A DNA stretch of 64,000 nt from Bacillus massiliigorillae (GCF_000380245.2 NZ_HG428741.1:2673665-2737664), one strand, 5' to 3'. Positions 1 to 9,042 are shown, counted from the stretch's first letter. Translations and numbers: made by a program. Notes: generated from the letters alone by a model not told the origin.

Positions 1-1134
1 CTTCATGAAATCGGTATGGATATATTCTCCCTTACGATTAATTGCCAAAACATTACAAGAATATTTTTCTCTAAAATGTATATCAACAATTGTCTGATCT
101 TCCATGCTAGAATGAGGAGCAATTAATATTTCAGTCATCCCATAGGATTTACCAAGAAAATGCGCTTTAATATCAACCAAGTCAAATGATTTTTGTTCTA
201 ATTCATATTGCCTAACGAATCGTTCTACTTCTGATATACCACCGAAAACCAGTAATAAATCATGCGGATGAACAATTTCATTCGCTCTTGCAACAATAGC
301 TTGCTTCGACTGCTTAATCGATAACTTCTCTTTTATTCTACGTTCAATCTCAATTACAGTTATTTCGAAATTTAAAGGTAATTTCAAATCTGCCAATCTT
401 TCACCAACAATATCAGATGTTTCTGGAACATATACAAAGTGCAATTGATCATACACTTTATATAAGCCAGCTAACTCCCCACTTGAAAGACTCTTTCCAT
501 TAGATGATGGTGTTGCTTCATGATTCGGTAGTAGCTTCCTCCCTATTGTCATCATGAATACTAACCCTGCTGTTAATGCTATAATTCCTATCCCAGTAAT
601 ATCAAAAAAACCGAGCTTCTCATATCCACCTTTTACTAGTGCATCACTCACAACTAAATTCGGAGGTGTACCAATAATCGTCAATAAGCCTCCTAAGCTA
701 CTTGCAAAGGTTAATGGTAACAGAAAGCGTGAAGGACTTTTACGCAGTTCTAACGCGATACTCATAATGACAGGCAGCAGAACTGCCACAGTACCTGTAT
801 TACTTAACACAGCACTAAATAATCCAACAGTTACGATAATGATAAACAGTAATTTACGCTCACTATTGCCTCCTAATCTCAACAAAGAATTTCCGATATT
901 CTTTGCCAAGCCTGAATCAAAAATACCAGCTCCCACAACAAATAAACCTGCTATCATTATAACAACGGAATTTGAAAATCCTGCCAACGCCTCTTCAGGA
1001 GTAAGAATTCCTAATATCGTTAGCGTTAATAAAGATCCAACCGCGATTAAATCAGGTCTATATTTACTTTGAATAAACAATGAAGTAACAATTAGTAATA
1101 TAAAAAAAGTGATGATCATAGGATGTATAATCAT
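1..1134 (-). CDS. SLC13/DASS family permease with TrkA-C domains (3' end outside window)
   Basis: The reverse strand is open from an ATG at 1134, behind a GGGGGT ribosome binding site, to the window edge, giving 378 codons. The first roughly 195 residues are hydrophobic transmembrane segments containing 'SNTGTVAVLLPV' and 'IIGTPPNLVVS', the paired re-entrant signatures typical of SLC13/ArsB-type carriers. From about residue 205 a soluble part follows with two TrkA-C (RCK_C)-like repeats ('ERLADLKLP...VIEIERR' and 'SYGMTEILIAPHSSMEDQTI'). The missing C-terminus should hold the second half of the membrane domain. Family members import dicarboxylates, citrate or sulfate with Na+ or H+; the substrate cannot be read here. 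It is transcribed divergently from the phosphoesterase gene. Confidence 0.85.
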   Translation of the reverse strand, partial: MIIHPMIITFFILLIVTSLFIQSKYRPDLIAVGSLLTLTILGILTPEEALAGFSNSVVIMIAGLFVVGAGIFDSGLAKNIGNSLLRLGGNSERKLLFIIIVTVGLFSAVLSNTGTVAVLLPVIMSIALELRKSPSRFLLPLTFASSLGGLLTIIGTPPNLVVSDALVKGGYEKLGFFDITGIGIIALTAGLVFMMTIGRKLLPNHEATPSSNGKSLSSGELAGLYKVYDQLHFVYVPETSDIVGERLADLKLPLNFEITVIEIERRIKEKLSIKQSKQAIVARANEIVHPHDLLLVFGGISEVERFVRQYELEQKSFDLVDIKAHFLGKSYGMTEILIAPHSSMEDQTIVDIHFREKYSCNVLAINRKGEYIHTDFMK

Positions 1135-1318
1135 AAAGGACCCCCACTAATATGCAATAAGAAATTTTTTCATTCCTTTTATGTAAATAAAAAATGATAT
1201 ACTCTAAAAAACACTTTACGTTCATTTCTTCTATATTTTTAAAACATTATGTTCTCAACTTTAATATAAAAAACATATTATGAGAATAACTCATCATAAA
1301 AGATAGGTTTGAAATAAG

Positions 1319-2182
1319 ATGGAAAAAAAATTTAACCGTAGAACTTTTTTAAAGAGAAGTATCGCGACTATTCTCTCTATTTCTGGCATTGGAGTTGGTA
1401 GTCGCTATTACGCTGAATACATCGAACCCTATTGGATTGATATTACTAATCATACCATTTCTGATGAATATATTCCAAACGGATTCTCAGGCACTACTAT
1501 CGTACAATTTAGTGACACACACTTAGGCTTTCAATATCAATTAAACAACCTTGAAAAAACAGTACAATTAATAAACAAAATTCAGCCTGATCTTATTGTA
1601 TTTACCGGAGATCTAATGGACAAGCCGAATCATTATGATTCTCCAACTAAAATCATTCCTATATTACAGAAACTTCATGCACCATTCGGGAAGTTTTGTA
1701 TATTCGGCAATCATGATCATGGAGGATATGGCTCAGATTTATATAAGCAAACGATGGAAGACAGTGGCTTTATGGTATTACAAAACGCTAACACTATTAT
1801 TACAAACAGCTTGAAACAATCTATATATATTTCAGGAATTGATGATGCCATGTTAGGGAGACCCAATTGGGAAAACACACTGAATAATATTCCAAAAGAC
1901 GCCTACTCCATTCTGCTCTCCCACGCACCGGATTTTGCAGACAGAGCAAAGAATGAAAATGTTTCCCTTCAACTAAGTGGACATAGTCACGGCGGGCAAG
2001 TAAAAATCCCTTTTTACGGCGCTCTCATTACCCCACCATTTGCGAAGAAATACTATGAAGGAATGTACAACCTTGGGAATATGAAATTATATGTAAATAA
2101 GGGCTTAGGTACGACTAGAATGCCACTTCGTTTTTTTACTAGACCAGAAATCACAATCTTCACATTACAAGCAAAAAATTAA
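1319..2182 (+). CDS. ykuE: Tat-exported metallophosphoesterase, YkuE-like
   Basis: A 287-residue protein. The N-terminus has a twin-arginine signal (FNRRTFLKRS) followed by a short hydrophobic stretch, so it should be exported folded by Tat. The calcineurin-like metal-binding motifs are all present in order: SDTHLG, TGDLMD, FGNHDHG, LSHAPDF and SGHSHGG. These ligate two metals in phosphoesterases of this fold. B. subtilis YkuE, a Tat substrate tied to the cell wall, has the same architecture and lies near ykyB, as here. The start ATG has only a weak AGATAGG upstream. A bidirectional terminator follows. The physiological substrate is not known from the sequence. Confidence 0.85.
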   Translation: MEKKFNRRTFLKRSIATILSISGIGVGSRYYAEYIEPYWIDITNHTISDEYIPNGFSGTTIVQFSDTHLGFQYQLNNLEKTVQLINKIQPDLIVFTGDLMDKPNHYDSPTKIIPILQKLHAPFGKFCIFGNHDHGGYGSDLYKQTMEDSGFMVLQNANTIITNSLKQSIYISGIDDAMLGRPNWENTLNNIPKDAYSILLSHAPDFADRAKNENVSLQLSGHSHGGQVKIPFYGALITPPFAKKYYEGMYNLGNMKLYVNKGLGTTRMPLRFFTRPEITIFTLQAKN

Positions 2183-2253
2183 CCTTTTCAGGTAACTTAA
2201 CTATTTCACCTATTAAATGTAAGCAAGTACGAAGCACCTTAAAAGCGTTAAGA

Positions 2254-2294
2254 GGCGTCCTGACAGTGATAGAAAATCACTACTGGGACGCCTC
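2254..2294. terminator. Bidirectional terminator between ykuE and the EAL-domain gene
   Basis: AGGCGTCC (2254-2261) pairs with GGACGCCT (2287-2294), extended inside by AGTGAT/ATCACT around an AGAAA loop. It lies between two convergent genes and probably serves both. Confidence 0.75.
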
Positions 2295-2298
2295 CTTC

Positions 2299-4095
2299 TT
2301 AAATTTGATTCATAAAATATCTTTCTTCAATTTCGCTAATTGGCAGTGGTTTACTATAGTAAAAACCTTGTGCCTTCTCACATTTTACACTTCGTAAAAA
2401 CTCCGCTTGTGCTTCTGTTTCGACACCTTCAGCTATCACTTCTAACCCTAAGCTATGCGCTAAATATATAATTGTCGTTATTATAGCAGCATCTTTATGA
2501 TCAGATAAAACTTCACTCACAAAAGAGCGATCAATTTTCAATGTATCTAGCGGAAACTGCTTTAAATAACTTAAAGAGGAATATCCTGTTCCAAAATCAT
2601 CTACTGAAATAGACACACCTAACCACTTTAATTTATTTAACATCTTTAATGCTTCTGATGTATCTTGCATTGCACCTTCTGTTATTTCAATTTCTAATAA
2701 TGATGGAGCAATATTATATTTCGTAAGTAATGATTGGATGACATCCTGTAGGGTAGGCTGCAAAAACTGCTTCGGTGATAAATTCACAGCAACCTTCACA
2801 GGCTCATATCCTTTTTCTGTCCACAATTTAATCACTCTACATACTTCTTCTATAACCCATTCACCAATAGGAATGATAAGCCCAGTATCTTCTGCTATAG
2901 GAATGAATTCTGCAGGAGAAACAAATCCAAGGGCTGGATTATGCCAACGTAGTAAAGCTTCGAAGCTAGTAATTTTCCCTGTTTGCAAATCTATTTGTGG
3001 TTGAAAATAGATTGATAATTCATTCCGTTCCAATGCTCTCCTCAACTTCGCTTCCATCTTAAACACATTTGGAAGATGTTCGTGTAGTGCATTGCTATAA
3101 AATTGAAAATGCCCTCCACCACTTGCCTTTACTTGATATAATGCGCCATCTGCCTTTCTAATTAACGTCTCACTATCTAAACCGTCCAACGGATAAATGG
3201 AAATCCCTATACTCGGAGTGATAAAATAATCTTGCTGATTTATTACAAAAGGTTCATCAAAACTCGCATATACTTTTGTAGCAAAAAGAGCAGCAGCATC
3301 ACGGTTTAAACGTGGTAAAATAATGACATAATTATCTCCACTAATTCTGTAGACGGAATAATTAGAATCCTCAATAGATAATAATCTGTCACCAACATTT
3401 CTTAACAGCTGATCGCCCATAAAATACCCCATTGATTCATTAAACAATTTAAAACGATCTAAATCTATATAAAGAATAGCTATTTCATAATCATCACTTC
3501 TTGCTTTCTCTAATTCCATATCCATATTGTTGAATAAGGCTTTTCGATTATACAAGCCCGTCAATAAATCATGATGTAGCATAAAATGAATTAGTTCTTT
3601 ACTTTTGGCATACTGAATCATAATATCTTGTAACAACTTCTGTTCACTTCTGTCTAGCATTTGATTATCATCAGCTTTCTTAATCCACCCCACAAAATAA
3701 AGAATAAGTTCTTCTTCATTTTTCACAGGTAATAATATAACTTCAAACACACTGTCTTTTGTATTTATTCCATCAAAAGCAAATCTAGTCATTTCTTCCG
3801 TTTCATCTTCCATTAAACGTTTTAATTCACGTTTCATCGCTATCGTCATGCCTTCATCATGAACATCTTCAATTAATTTCCCTAACGAATGTTCTGTCAG
3901 ACAAAGTGACTCAAGCGCATACTTATTAGCGTAAACATAACGAAAACGATTCTCTTCCTCTACTTGGATAATTACTAGAGAATCTGTAATTCTTTTAAAC
4001 GCTCTATCAAATAGATTTTTACCCTGCATTAAAATAAAATAATCAATATCATTGCTATGCTTAAATTGAATCACATTATTACCCACTATTATCAC
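2299..4095 (-). CDS. PAS-GGDEF-EAL protein, probable c-di-GMP phosphodiesterase
   Basis: A 598-residue soluble protein with no obvious membrane segment. Residues about 25-140 look like a PAS-type sensor ('VYANKYALESL'), about 170-335 are a GGDEF domain, and about 345-590 an EAL domain. The EAL side looks complete: EALLRW at 379-384, then EIEITEGAM, DDFGTGYSSLSYL and LKIDRSFV. The GGDEF signature is degenerate, reading SGDNY at 252-256, so cyclase activity is unlikely and the domain may be a GTP sensor. The predicted role is hydrolysis of c-di-GMP. The start is uncertain: the longest frame opens with GTG at 4095 with a poor ribosome site, and an internal ATG at residue 23 is possible. Confidence 0.88.
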   Translation of the reverse strand: MIIVGNNVIQFKHSNDIDYFILMQGKNLFDRAFKRITDSLVIIQVEEENRFRYVYANKYALESLCLTEHSLGKLIEDVHDEGMTIAMKRELKRLMEDETEEMTRFAFDGINTKDSVFEVILLPVKNEEELILYFVGWIKKADDNQMLDRSEQKLLQDIMIQYAKSKELIHFMLHHDLLTGLYNRKALFNNMDMELEKARSDDYEIAILYIDLDRFKLFNESMGYFMGDQLLRNVGDRLLSIEDSNYSVYRISGDNYVIILPRLNRDAAALFATKVYASFDEPFVINQQDYFITPSIGISIYPLDGLDSETLIRKADGALYQVKASGGGHFQFYSNALHEHLPNVFKMEAKLRRALERNELSIYFQPQIDLQTGKITSFEALLRWHNPALGFVSPAEFIPIAEDTGLIIPIGEWVIEEVCRVIKLWTEKGYEPVKVAVNLSPKQFLQPTLQDVIQSLLTKYNIAPSLLEIEITEGAMQDTSEALKMLNKLKWLGVSISVDDFGTGYSSLSYLKQFPLDTLKIDRSFVSEVLSDHKDAAIITTIIYLAHSLGLEVIAEGVETEAQAEFLRSVKCEKAQGFYYSKPLPISEIEERYFMNQI

Positions 4096-4169
4096 ACCCT
4101 AAATATAATGCGAAACTACTAATACCGTACATTTTCCCCCATACAATTTTTTCCTAATAGTTATCATCA

Positions 4170-4256
4170 TTATATTTCTATTTTTTCTGAAATACAATAT
4201 AAGCCAATAAATAAAATAGGAGAGAATACTATTAATGTTAGTAAATACACCTTCAT
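4170..4256 (-). CDS. Possible 28-residue hydrophobic peptide
   Basis: A small frame begins with ATG at 4256 (MKVYLLTLIVFSPILF...) and ends in a charged SEKIEI tail, which would give one membrane helix. AAAGG lies about 11-12 bases upstream. It is divergent from the GPM-repeat gene. Small size and AT-rich context make this tentative. An overlapping frame from an ATG seven bases upstream is equally possible. Confidence 0.25.
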   Translation of the reverse strand: MKVYLLTLIVFSPILFIGLYCISEKIEI

Positions 4257-4373
4257 TATCCATATTCTATCCTTTCTACCATTTATAATATTCACTTTGC
4301 TTCTGCCGTGTACAGGCTCAATTTCATATTGTATCCATACAATATATAGAAAAAAAGAAACGGAGGCATAGTA

Positions 4374-4808
4374 ATGTACTATTCGGCTTATAATCCATAT
4401 GAAATATCTCCCATTATATATTCTAATGGGTTCATTTATAACAACAGTGAGTTTCGTAATGACCATGATTTTTATGATATAAACCCAGAAGATCAACGAT
4501 TCTTTCCACTACTTTTTCCCTTTGTAGCAGGACTTGCTCTTGGAGGACTTGGAGGACTTGCTATTGGGCCAGCATTATTTAACAAACCTTGTTGCCCACC
4601 ACCTTATCCAGTATATCCACCTTACCCCGTAGCACCTATGGGACCTATGGGACCTATGGGACCTATGGGACCTATGGGACCTATGGGACCTCCACCAGCA
4701 TACCCGCCACCAATGCCATATCAAATGACGTCATTCAATCAATCTCCTCAATCTTTCACACCAATTCACGGTGGAATCACAGAGAATATAAACATAATTA
4801 CAAAATAA
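4374..4808 (+). CDS. Small protein with Gly-Pro-Met collagen-like repeat and glycine-zipper segment
   Basis: A 144-residue protein with a strong GGAGG site. In order: a Tyr/Asn-rich N-terminus (about 1-45), a hydrophobic glycine-rich segment (about 47-70, 'FVAGLALGGLGGLAIGPALF') that could insert in a membrane or pack as a glycine zipper, a CCPPPYP proline-rich stretch, six tandem PMG/GPM triplets (about 87-106), a PPPAYPPPMPY stretch and a polar tail. The GPM run is encoded by a tandem 9-bp DNA repeat. The composition suggests a surface, spore or exosporium-associated protein, but I do not recognise a named family. The repeat is short for a true collagen triple helix. Confidence 0.75.
   Translation: MYYSAYNPYEISPIIYSNGFIYNNSEFRNDHDFYDINPEDQRFFPLLFPFVAGLALGGLGGLAIGPALFNKPCCPPPYPVYPPYPVAPMGPMGPMGPMGPMGPMGPPPAYPPPMPYQMTSFNQSPQSFTPIHGGITENINIITK
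4636..4691 (+). repeat. Tandem 9-bp repeat encoding Pro-Met-Gly
   Basis: The unit CCTATGGGA is repeated six times nearly without change inside the GPM-repeat gene. Identical codons in every unit suggest recent copy-number change by slippage. Confidence 0.85.
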
Positions 4809-5160
4809 ATAGGCAACATCCATCCTTTTTAATTAAAAGATAAACTGCCTAGTATTTCTTCTAATTAACAAGGAGCCATAAGATAGGTGTAAGATTGGAC
4901 AATGTGAAATGTTGAAAAAATCATGTCACCAACATACAAAAGCTGCCAATTTCATGAAAGGCAGCTTTTGCTGTTTGTAAAAATAAACAAAGAGTATAAT
5001 ATATACATATACAACCTCAGTTTCATCTTTCTCCTCAATTAAGAAAAAACTATGAAGCAATTCTTAAAAAAAGAAGAATATTTTGATGTTTCTATCACTT
5101 TAATGTAGCAAAATGTTATAATGACTTATGAAAATTCTGTACATAGAAAGGAGTTGCAAA
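4809..5160. other. Intergenic region between the GPM-repeat gene and ykyB
   Basis: 352 bp. It holds one clear hairpin terminator (listed separately) and, near 4990-5015, an AT-rich stretch with TATAAT-like sequences that could drive ykyB. I see no supported small gene. Confidence 0.5.
4938..4969 (+). terminator. Rho-independent terminator
   Basis: AAAAGCTGCC (4938-4947) pairs with GGCAGCTTTT (4960-4969) around a 12-base loop. It lies downstream of the GPM-repeat gene. Confidence 0.75.
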
Positions 5161-5652
5161 ATGGACCAAAACAAAACAAAACACCAATCCGTACAGGAAC
5201 TACCACAAGCAATTTTTATTATCAATAAACATGCTAAAGCCGCTCCTAAGCCTAAATTATTATATGATTTAAAGCAATCGGCTATCAATAAAATGCTTAA
5301 AGAGGGTAAAGCAACGAAGCTTGGATTACATTTCTCTGACAATCCAAGAAACGCACAACAACAGTCTGATGTTATTATTGAATGTGGAGATTATATATTT
5401 CATTTACCTCCATCTAAAGAAGATATTAAAACCTTACCTCATTTAGGAAACAGAATTCCAGACAAACGAAATCCTAAAACTCAGATGTCTTTATCTAGAG
5501 CTAAAGCAATTATTTATAATTATGTCGGAGCTCGCGAAAGCGAATCTAAGAAAGAGAATGTTAAACCTTTTGGACATACCTATGCGAAACCTAAACGGAA
5601 AATATCTTCTAATATTTTTACTTCTTCTTTTCTTGGAAAAGATCTCTATTAA
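5161..5652 (+). CDS. ykyB: YkyB family protein
   Basis: 163 residues starting at the ATG at 5161, chosen because AAAGGAG lies 7 bases upstream; an in-frame upstream start at 5128 lacks a site. The body matches my memory of YkyB: 'IINKHAKAAPKPKLLYDLKQ', 'GLHFSDNP', 'QQQSDVIIECGDYIFHLPPSKED', 'LPHLG' and 'RNPKTQMSLSRAKA'. The C-terminal 35 residues are basic and variable. No enzymatic motif or membrane segment is visible and its function is unknown. In B. subtilis, ykyB also sits between the cheV/patA genes and ykuE, an arrangement kept here. Confidence 0.8.
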   Translation: MDQNKTKHQSVQELPQAIFIINKHAKAAPKPKLLYDLKQSAINKMLKEGKATKLGLHFSDNPRNAQQQSDVIIECGDYIFHLPPSKEDIKTLPHLGNRIPDKRNPKTQMSLSRAKAIIYNYVGARESESKKENVKPFGHTYAKPKRKISSNIFTSSFLGKDLY

Positions 5653-5690
5653 TTACTGTACTAATATGATTTTATTTAAAATAAAAGAAT

Positions 5691-5733
5691 AAAAGCGATC
5701 TCATTCCCTTCTAAAGAGAATAAGATCGCTTTT
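5691..5733 (+). terminator. Rho-independent terminator after ykyB
   Basis: AAAAGCGATCT (5691-5701) is the exact reverse complement of AGATCGCTTTT (5723-5733), with a further CATTC/GAATA-type extension inside. A T-rich tract follows. Confidence 0.85.
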
Positions 5734-5744
5734 ATATTTTTATC

Positions 5745-5885
5745 CCGTTCAACCTAGTGCTAAGACTCCCTCTTCAACATGACAGATACAACACGTAGCG
5801 TGTAAGTAAGAGATCAAGCACCAGTAAGAGCCCGATTGGTTCAACTAATAATCGGTAGAGGATGAACGCCCCCCACCAATTAAAG
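5745..5885 (-). repeat. Probable dispersed noncoding repeat with a 12-bp hairpin
   Basis: A non-coding stretch with higher GC than its surroundings. Read on the minus strand, 5881-5870 and 5861-5850 form a 12-bp stem in which every position pairs, four of them G-U. On the plus strand the same positions mismatch, so the structure is probably expressed as minus-strand RNA. CACGtagCGTG is a second small palindrome. It resembles repeats I associate with intergenic regions of the B. cereus group (bcr-like), but I cannot confirm the family without a search. Confidence 0.45.
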
Positions 5886-5900
5886 TTTCACTTTGTCTAC

Positions 5901-6497
5901 CTATTTAGCGTCTTCCATATCAGATTCAAGGATTTCATGTAGTTTCTCAACTAAACGTTTATATTCATAGAAAAAAAGAGGTATATCTAACTCATCAATA
6001 TTCATAAATAACGCTTTGGCCACTTCTGAGTAATACCAATATTGATCTTTTTTGCCTCTAACAAATACAGACCACACTGACTCCCCCATAACCTTATAAT
6101 AGTGCATCACATTTGTTAAATTATCAAATTTATCGGCAGCAATCAATGCCTTCACTTCTAATGAACCAACTCTTGCATTTTCGATGGTTTGTAACTTTCT
6201 CTTTTCCCAAGAATAATTCCGATTTTCCGTATTGCCATTAACAAGTCTACACACTTCAAGACCAAATTTCTGCTCAATTTCCTGAAGCGGTACAACTGTA
6301 TCTTCTACAACATCATGTAAGTATCCAGCAGCTACCACCACATCACTAAAACCCGCCTCAATTAAGGTATCCGCTACATGATTAGGATGATTCATAAATG
6401 GTTCATTATTTAATTTCCTAGTCTGACCGCTGTGCGCCTTTTCTGCAAATTGCTTTGCTTGAATAATCAAGTTTGGTGGTTTCATTTCTTCATCCAA
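5901..6497 (-). CDS. HD-domain phosphohydrolase, RelA/SpoT-type small hydrolase
   Basis: 198 residues, almost entirely one HD domain. Metal-site features are visible: 'KAHSGQTRK', 'MNHPNHVADTL', 'AAGYLHDVVEDT' (the HD pair followed by ED) and 'ADKFDNL'. This order matches the hydrolase domain of RelA/SpoT proteins and stand-alone MESH1-like enzymes. There is no synthetase, TGS or ACT domain. The expected reaction is phosphate or pyrophosphate removal from a nucleotide such as (p)ppGpp, but the substrate is inferred only. The start is either the ATG at 6497 (GGGGAG only 4 bases upstream) or the ATG four codons later. Confidence 0.75.
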   Translation of the reverse strand: MDEEMKPPNLIIQAKQFAEKAHSGQTRKLNNEPFMNHPNHVADTLIEAGFSDVVVAAGYLHDVVEDTVVPLQEIEQKFGLEVCRLVNGNTENRNYSWEKRKLQTIENARVGSLEVKALIAADKFDNLTNVMHYYKVMGESVWSVFVRGKKDQYWYYSEVAKALFMNIDELDIPLFFYEYKRLVEKLHEILESDMEDAK

Positions 6498-6647
6498 CTC
6501 CCCATATTTGTGCAGCTAACCTTCATTGTCTAAGATAGGAGAGTTCAAAGAAGTAATGGTGAAAGATCACTGATCCACATAGTTCCAATTCTCATATGCA
6601 ACATTGACTTTTTACTTTCATCTGACACTTAGTAAAAAGCTTTTATT

Positions 6648-7553
6648 TTAGAGTAGGTATTTATCAATGAGAGAAATCAGTTCTGTTATTTCTGGTTTAC
6701 TAACTTGCGCATCAGCTCCAACCATTTGTCCCTTATGTCTTAAATCATTTGTGATTAGAGATGAAAAGATAATAACAGGCAACTTACTTAGCTCTTTATG
6801 TGTTTTAATTCTTTTCGTTAAATGATGGCCATCCATTTGCGGCATTTCAATATCTGTTACTACTATTTGAACATGGTCGGCAATATTTTTCCCTTCCTTG
6901 ATAAGTCCTTCTAAATAATTGAGCGCATCTTGACCATTCTCGAAAAATTCAATATATTGGAAACCAGCTTCCGATAGTGTATCGTGAAGCAGTTTACGCA
7001 ACAACGGTGAATCTTCAACAGCAACTATCCTTTTATCAGAGCGCTCTCTCTTCCCAAGCTTCTTTACCTGCTGTACATTAATTCCTGAATCCGGATTAAT
7101 TTCAACAACAATTTTTTCAAAATCAAGCAATAAAATCATTTCAGAATTTAATTTAATAACACCAATAATTTGGCTCTCAATTCCTTGATACATCTCAGAA
7201 GGCTTTTCAATTTGCCCCCAAGAAATACGGTGAATTTGTGTAACACTGTGTACGTGAAAGACCACTTTCTGTTGGTTAAACTCGGCAACAATAAACTTAT
7301 CTTGTTTCTCATTTTCTGATGGAGGAAACCCTAGCGCTGTTGCCACATTTACTACTGGCAATACTTCCCCTCTAAGCTCAATAATTCCTTCCACATTTTT
7401 ATGCGCTTGCGGAACAATGGTTACTGGCACTGGATTAATAATTTCTTTGACTTTAATAACATTAATACCAAATTTATTATTACCTATTCCAAACCCTACG
7501 ATTTCTAGCTCATTTGTACCACTTTCCAATAAAATTCCTTTTTTATTGTCCAT
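6648..7553 (-). CDS. cheV: Chemotaxis adaptor CheV (CheW-REC)
   Basis: 301 residues. Residues about 15-160 form a CheW domain that couples receptors to CheA, including 'PVTIVPQAHKNVEGIIELRGEVLPVVNV'. Residues about 175-300 form a receiver domain with the acidic VEDS pocket at 179-182, the phospho-acceptor D234 in VVTDIEMPQMDG, and K286 in 'VSKPE'. Phosphorylated CheV supports adaptation in B. subtilis. Gene position next to ykyB and patA matches that genome. A chemoreceptor gene lies about 11 kb away on the same strand, but no cheA or flagellar genes are in the window. Confidence 0.93.
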   Translation of the reverse strand: MDNKKGILLESGTNELEIVGFGIGNNKFGINVIKVKEIINPVPVTIVPQAHKNVEGIIELRGEVLPVVNVATALGFPPSENEKQDKFIVAEFNQQKVVFHVHSVTQIHRISWGQIEKPSEMYQGIESQIIGVIKLNSEMILLLDFEKIVVEINPDSGINVQQVKKLGKRERSDKRIVAVEDSPLLRKLLHDTLSEAGFQYIEFFENGQDALNYLEGLIKEGKNIADHVQIVVTDIEMPQMDGHHLTKRIKTHKELSKLPVIIFSSLITNDLRHKGQMVGADAQVSKPEITELISLIDKYLL

Positions 7554-7661
7554 ATCTTCTCGCCCTTCCCGATAAAACGGTTATCTATATTATGTATTAC
7601 ATATCGTTCATTCAGTGTAATACTTTAGCGAAATTTTTAATTTTTCACCCATTTTTAAAAA

Positions 7662-8954
7662 TTATTCACATTCACATCTTTTGAGAGTCATCGTGACTTT
7701 TGTACCAATTCCTTTTTCACTCTCAAAACGAATAATTCCATTATGTTCTTCAACTATCGCTTTCGTAATCATAATCCCAAGTCCAGTACCCGTCTCTTTG
7801 CTAGTATAGAACGCTTCTCCCACTCTCAACATTTCATGCTTCTCCATCCCTATACCATTATCTTGAATTTCAATAACTACCTCGTCAGCTTTACAATAAC
7901 ATTGTAGAGAAATTTTTCCATTTGAGTGTGAAATGGCTTCTACTCCATTTTTGATGATATTATAACAAACTTGCTTCATTTTACCGATATCACCAAATAT
8001 ATATAATTCCTCTTCTTTCTTCAGCGTTAAATCGATTCCCTTTATACCTGTATATATACTCATGACTGAATAAACCGTTTCTAACATATCAGAAATTGAA
8101 AAAACACTATCTAATCTTTTATTCTTCTTTGCTAGATTTAGATAGTCCGTAATAATAGCTTCTGTTCGATCTAACTCTGAAAGTACTAGTCTAAGATACT
8201 CTTTACTAGTATCATTGACCTCGGGTTCAACGAGTTTAACAAATCCCTTAACAACTGTAAGTGGATTTCTTACTTCATGTGCAACACTAGCTGCAAGTTC
8301 ACTTACAATTAATAATTTCTCTGATTCTTGAGCCATTAGCTTAAGTCGTCTATTTTCAATTAAAAATTCTGTTAGATAGACCATGAAAAAAAATATACTT
8401 ACATAACAAATAAAAACGAACAGAATCATTGAAAGTGAAATATCCCCTACGTGCACATCATTATTACTAATAGCAGCCAACCAAAACATGATTAAATAGC
8501 CAAAGCAAACGGATGCACTAATAAAAAAAGAATACCTGATTTTATTTCGTTTCGAATAAGCTTGCCAATCAGCTTTAATAACTATAGGTATAATAAAAAC
8601 CCAAGCTGTAGCTAAATAAAAAATAAAATTATCACGATCATTTATAATAAAATCATAGCCAGTTATATAAAGTAATAAAAATAAGCCTAACTTCTTATTT
8701 CCATAAAGAAACGTATACAATACGACTAAAGAAAAAAAACTAACAGGGAAGTCTAGCACTTGAAACACAGAAAAATGCATAAGTAAAGAAGAAGAACAAC
8801 ACATAAGAGCGAAAAATATATATTGCGGTTTCCAATGTGATGGAAAATACTCTTCATCATCACAATAAAATTGATAAAAAATGATTGGACCAATAATTAT
8901 GAAAAATAAAAATAATACTTGCTCAAAATATAGCATCTGCTTCTTCCTTTTCAA
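7662..8954 (-). CDS. Membrane sporulation-type histidine kinase, KinB-like
   Basis: 430 residues. The first about 205 residues carry six or seven hydrophobic segments with almost no extracytoplasmic loop. A HisKA domain follows with the phospho-acceptor in SVAHEVRNPLTVVKGF, then a HATPase with the N box NIIKNGVEAI, the G1 box DNGIGM and the G2 box GTGLGIMITKAI. The 'HEVRNPLT' type and lack of a HAMP domain are typical of Bacillus phosphorelay kinases, and the topology is like B. subtilis KinB. There is no adjacent response regulator, so the likely target is Spo0F. The signal is unknown. Confidence 0.82.
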   Translation of the reverse strand: MKRKKQMLYFEQVLFLFFIIIGPIIFYQFYCDDEEYFPSHWKPQYIFFALMCCSSSLLMHFSVFQVLDFPVSFFSLVVLYTFLYGNKKLGLFLLLYITGYDFIINDRDNFIFYLATAWVFIIPIVIKADWQAYSKRNKIRYSFFISASVCFGYLIMFWLAAISNNDVHVGDISLSMILFVFICYVSIFFFMVYLTEFLIENRRLKLMAQESEKLLIVSELAASVAHEVRNPLTVVKGFVKLVEPEVNDTSKEYLRLVLSELDRTEAIITDYLNLAKKNKRLDSVFSISDMLETVYSVMSIYTGIKGIDLTLKKEEELYIFGDIGKMKQVCYNIIKNGVEAISHSNGKISLQCYCKADEVVIEIQDNGIGMEKHEMLRVGEAFYTSKETGTGLGIMITKAIVEEHNGIIRFESEKGIGTKVTMTLKRCECE

Positions 8955-9042
8955 AATACACTTTTATATATTTTACCATTTTTCACATTGATAGTTACTA
9001 TATTTTCTAAAAAAATAAAATCTTAAAATAATTAACTCACTA

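Noticed and set aside
554..1072. Open frame on the plus strand
   Set aside because: It is antisense to the SLC13 permease, whose membrane motifs are clear on the minus strand.
4589..4843. Frame encoding a Thr-Tyr-Gly repeat
   Set aside because: It is the shifted reading of the 9-bp repeat inside the GPM gene; the GPM frame has the strong ribosome site and sensible composition.
4880..4900. AGGTGTAAGATTGGACAATG as an IS end similar to 46089-46108
   Set aside because: Similarity between the two is partial and no known terminal repeat clearly fits.
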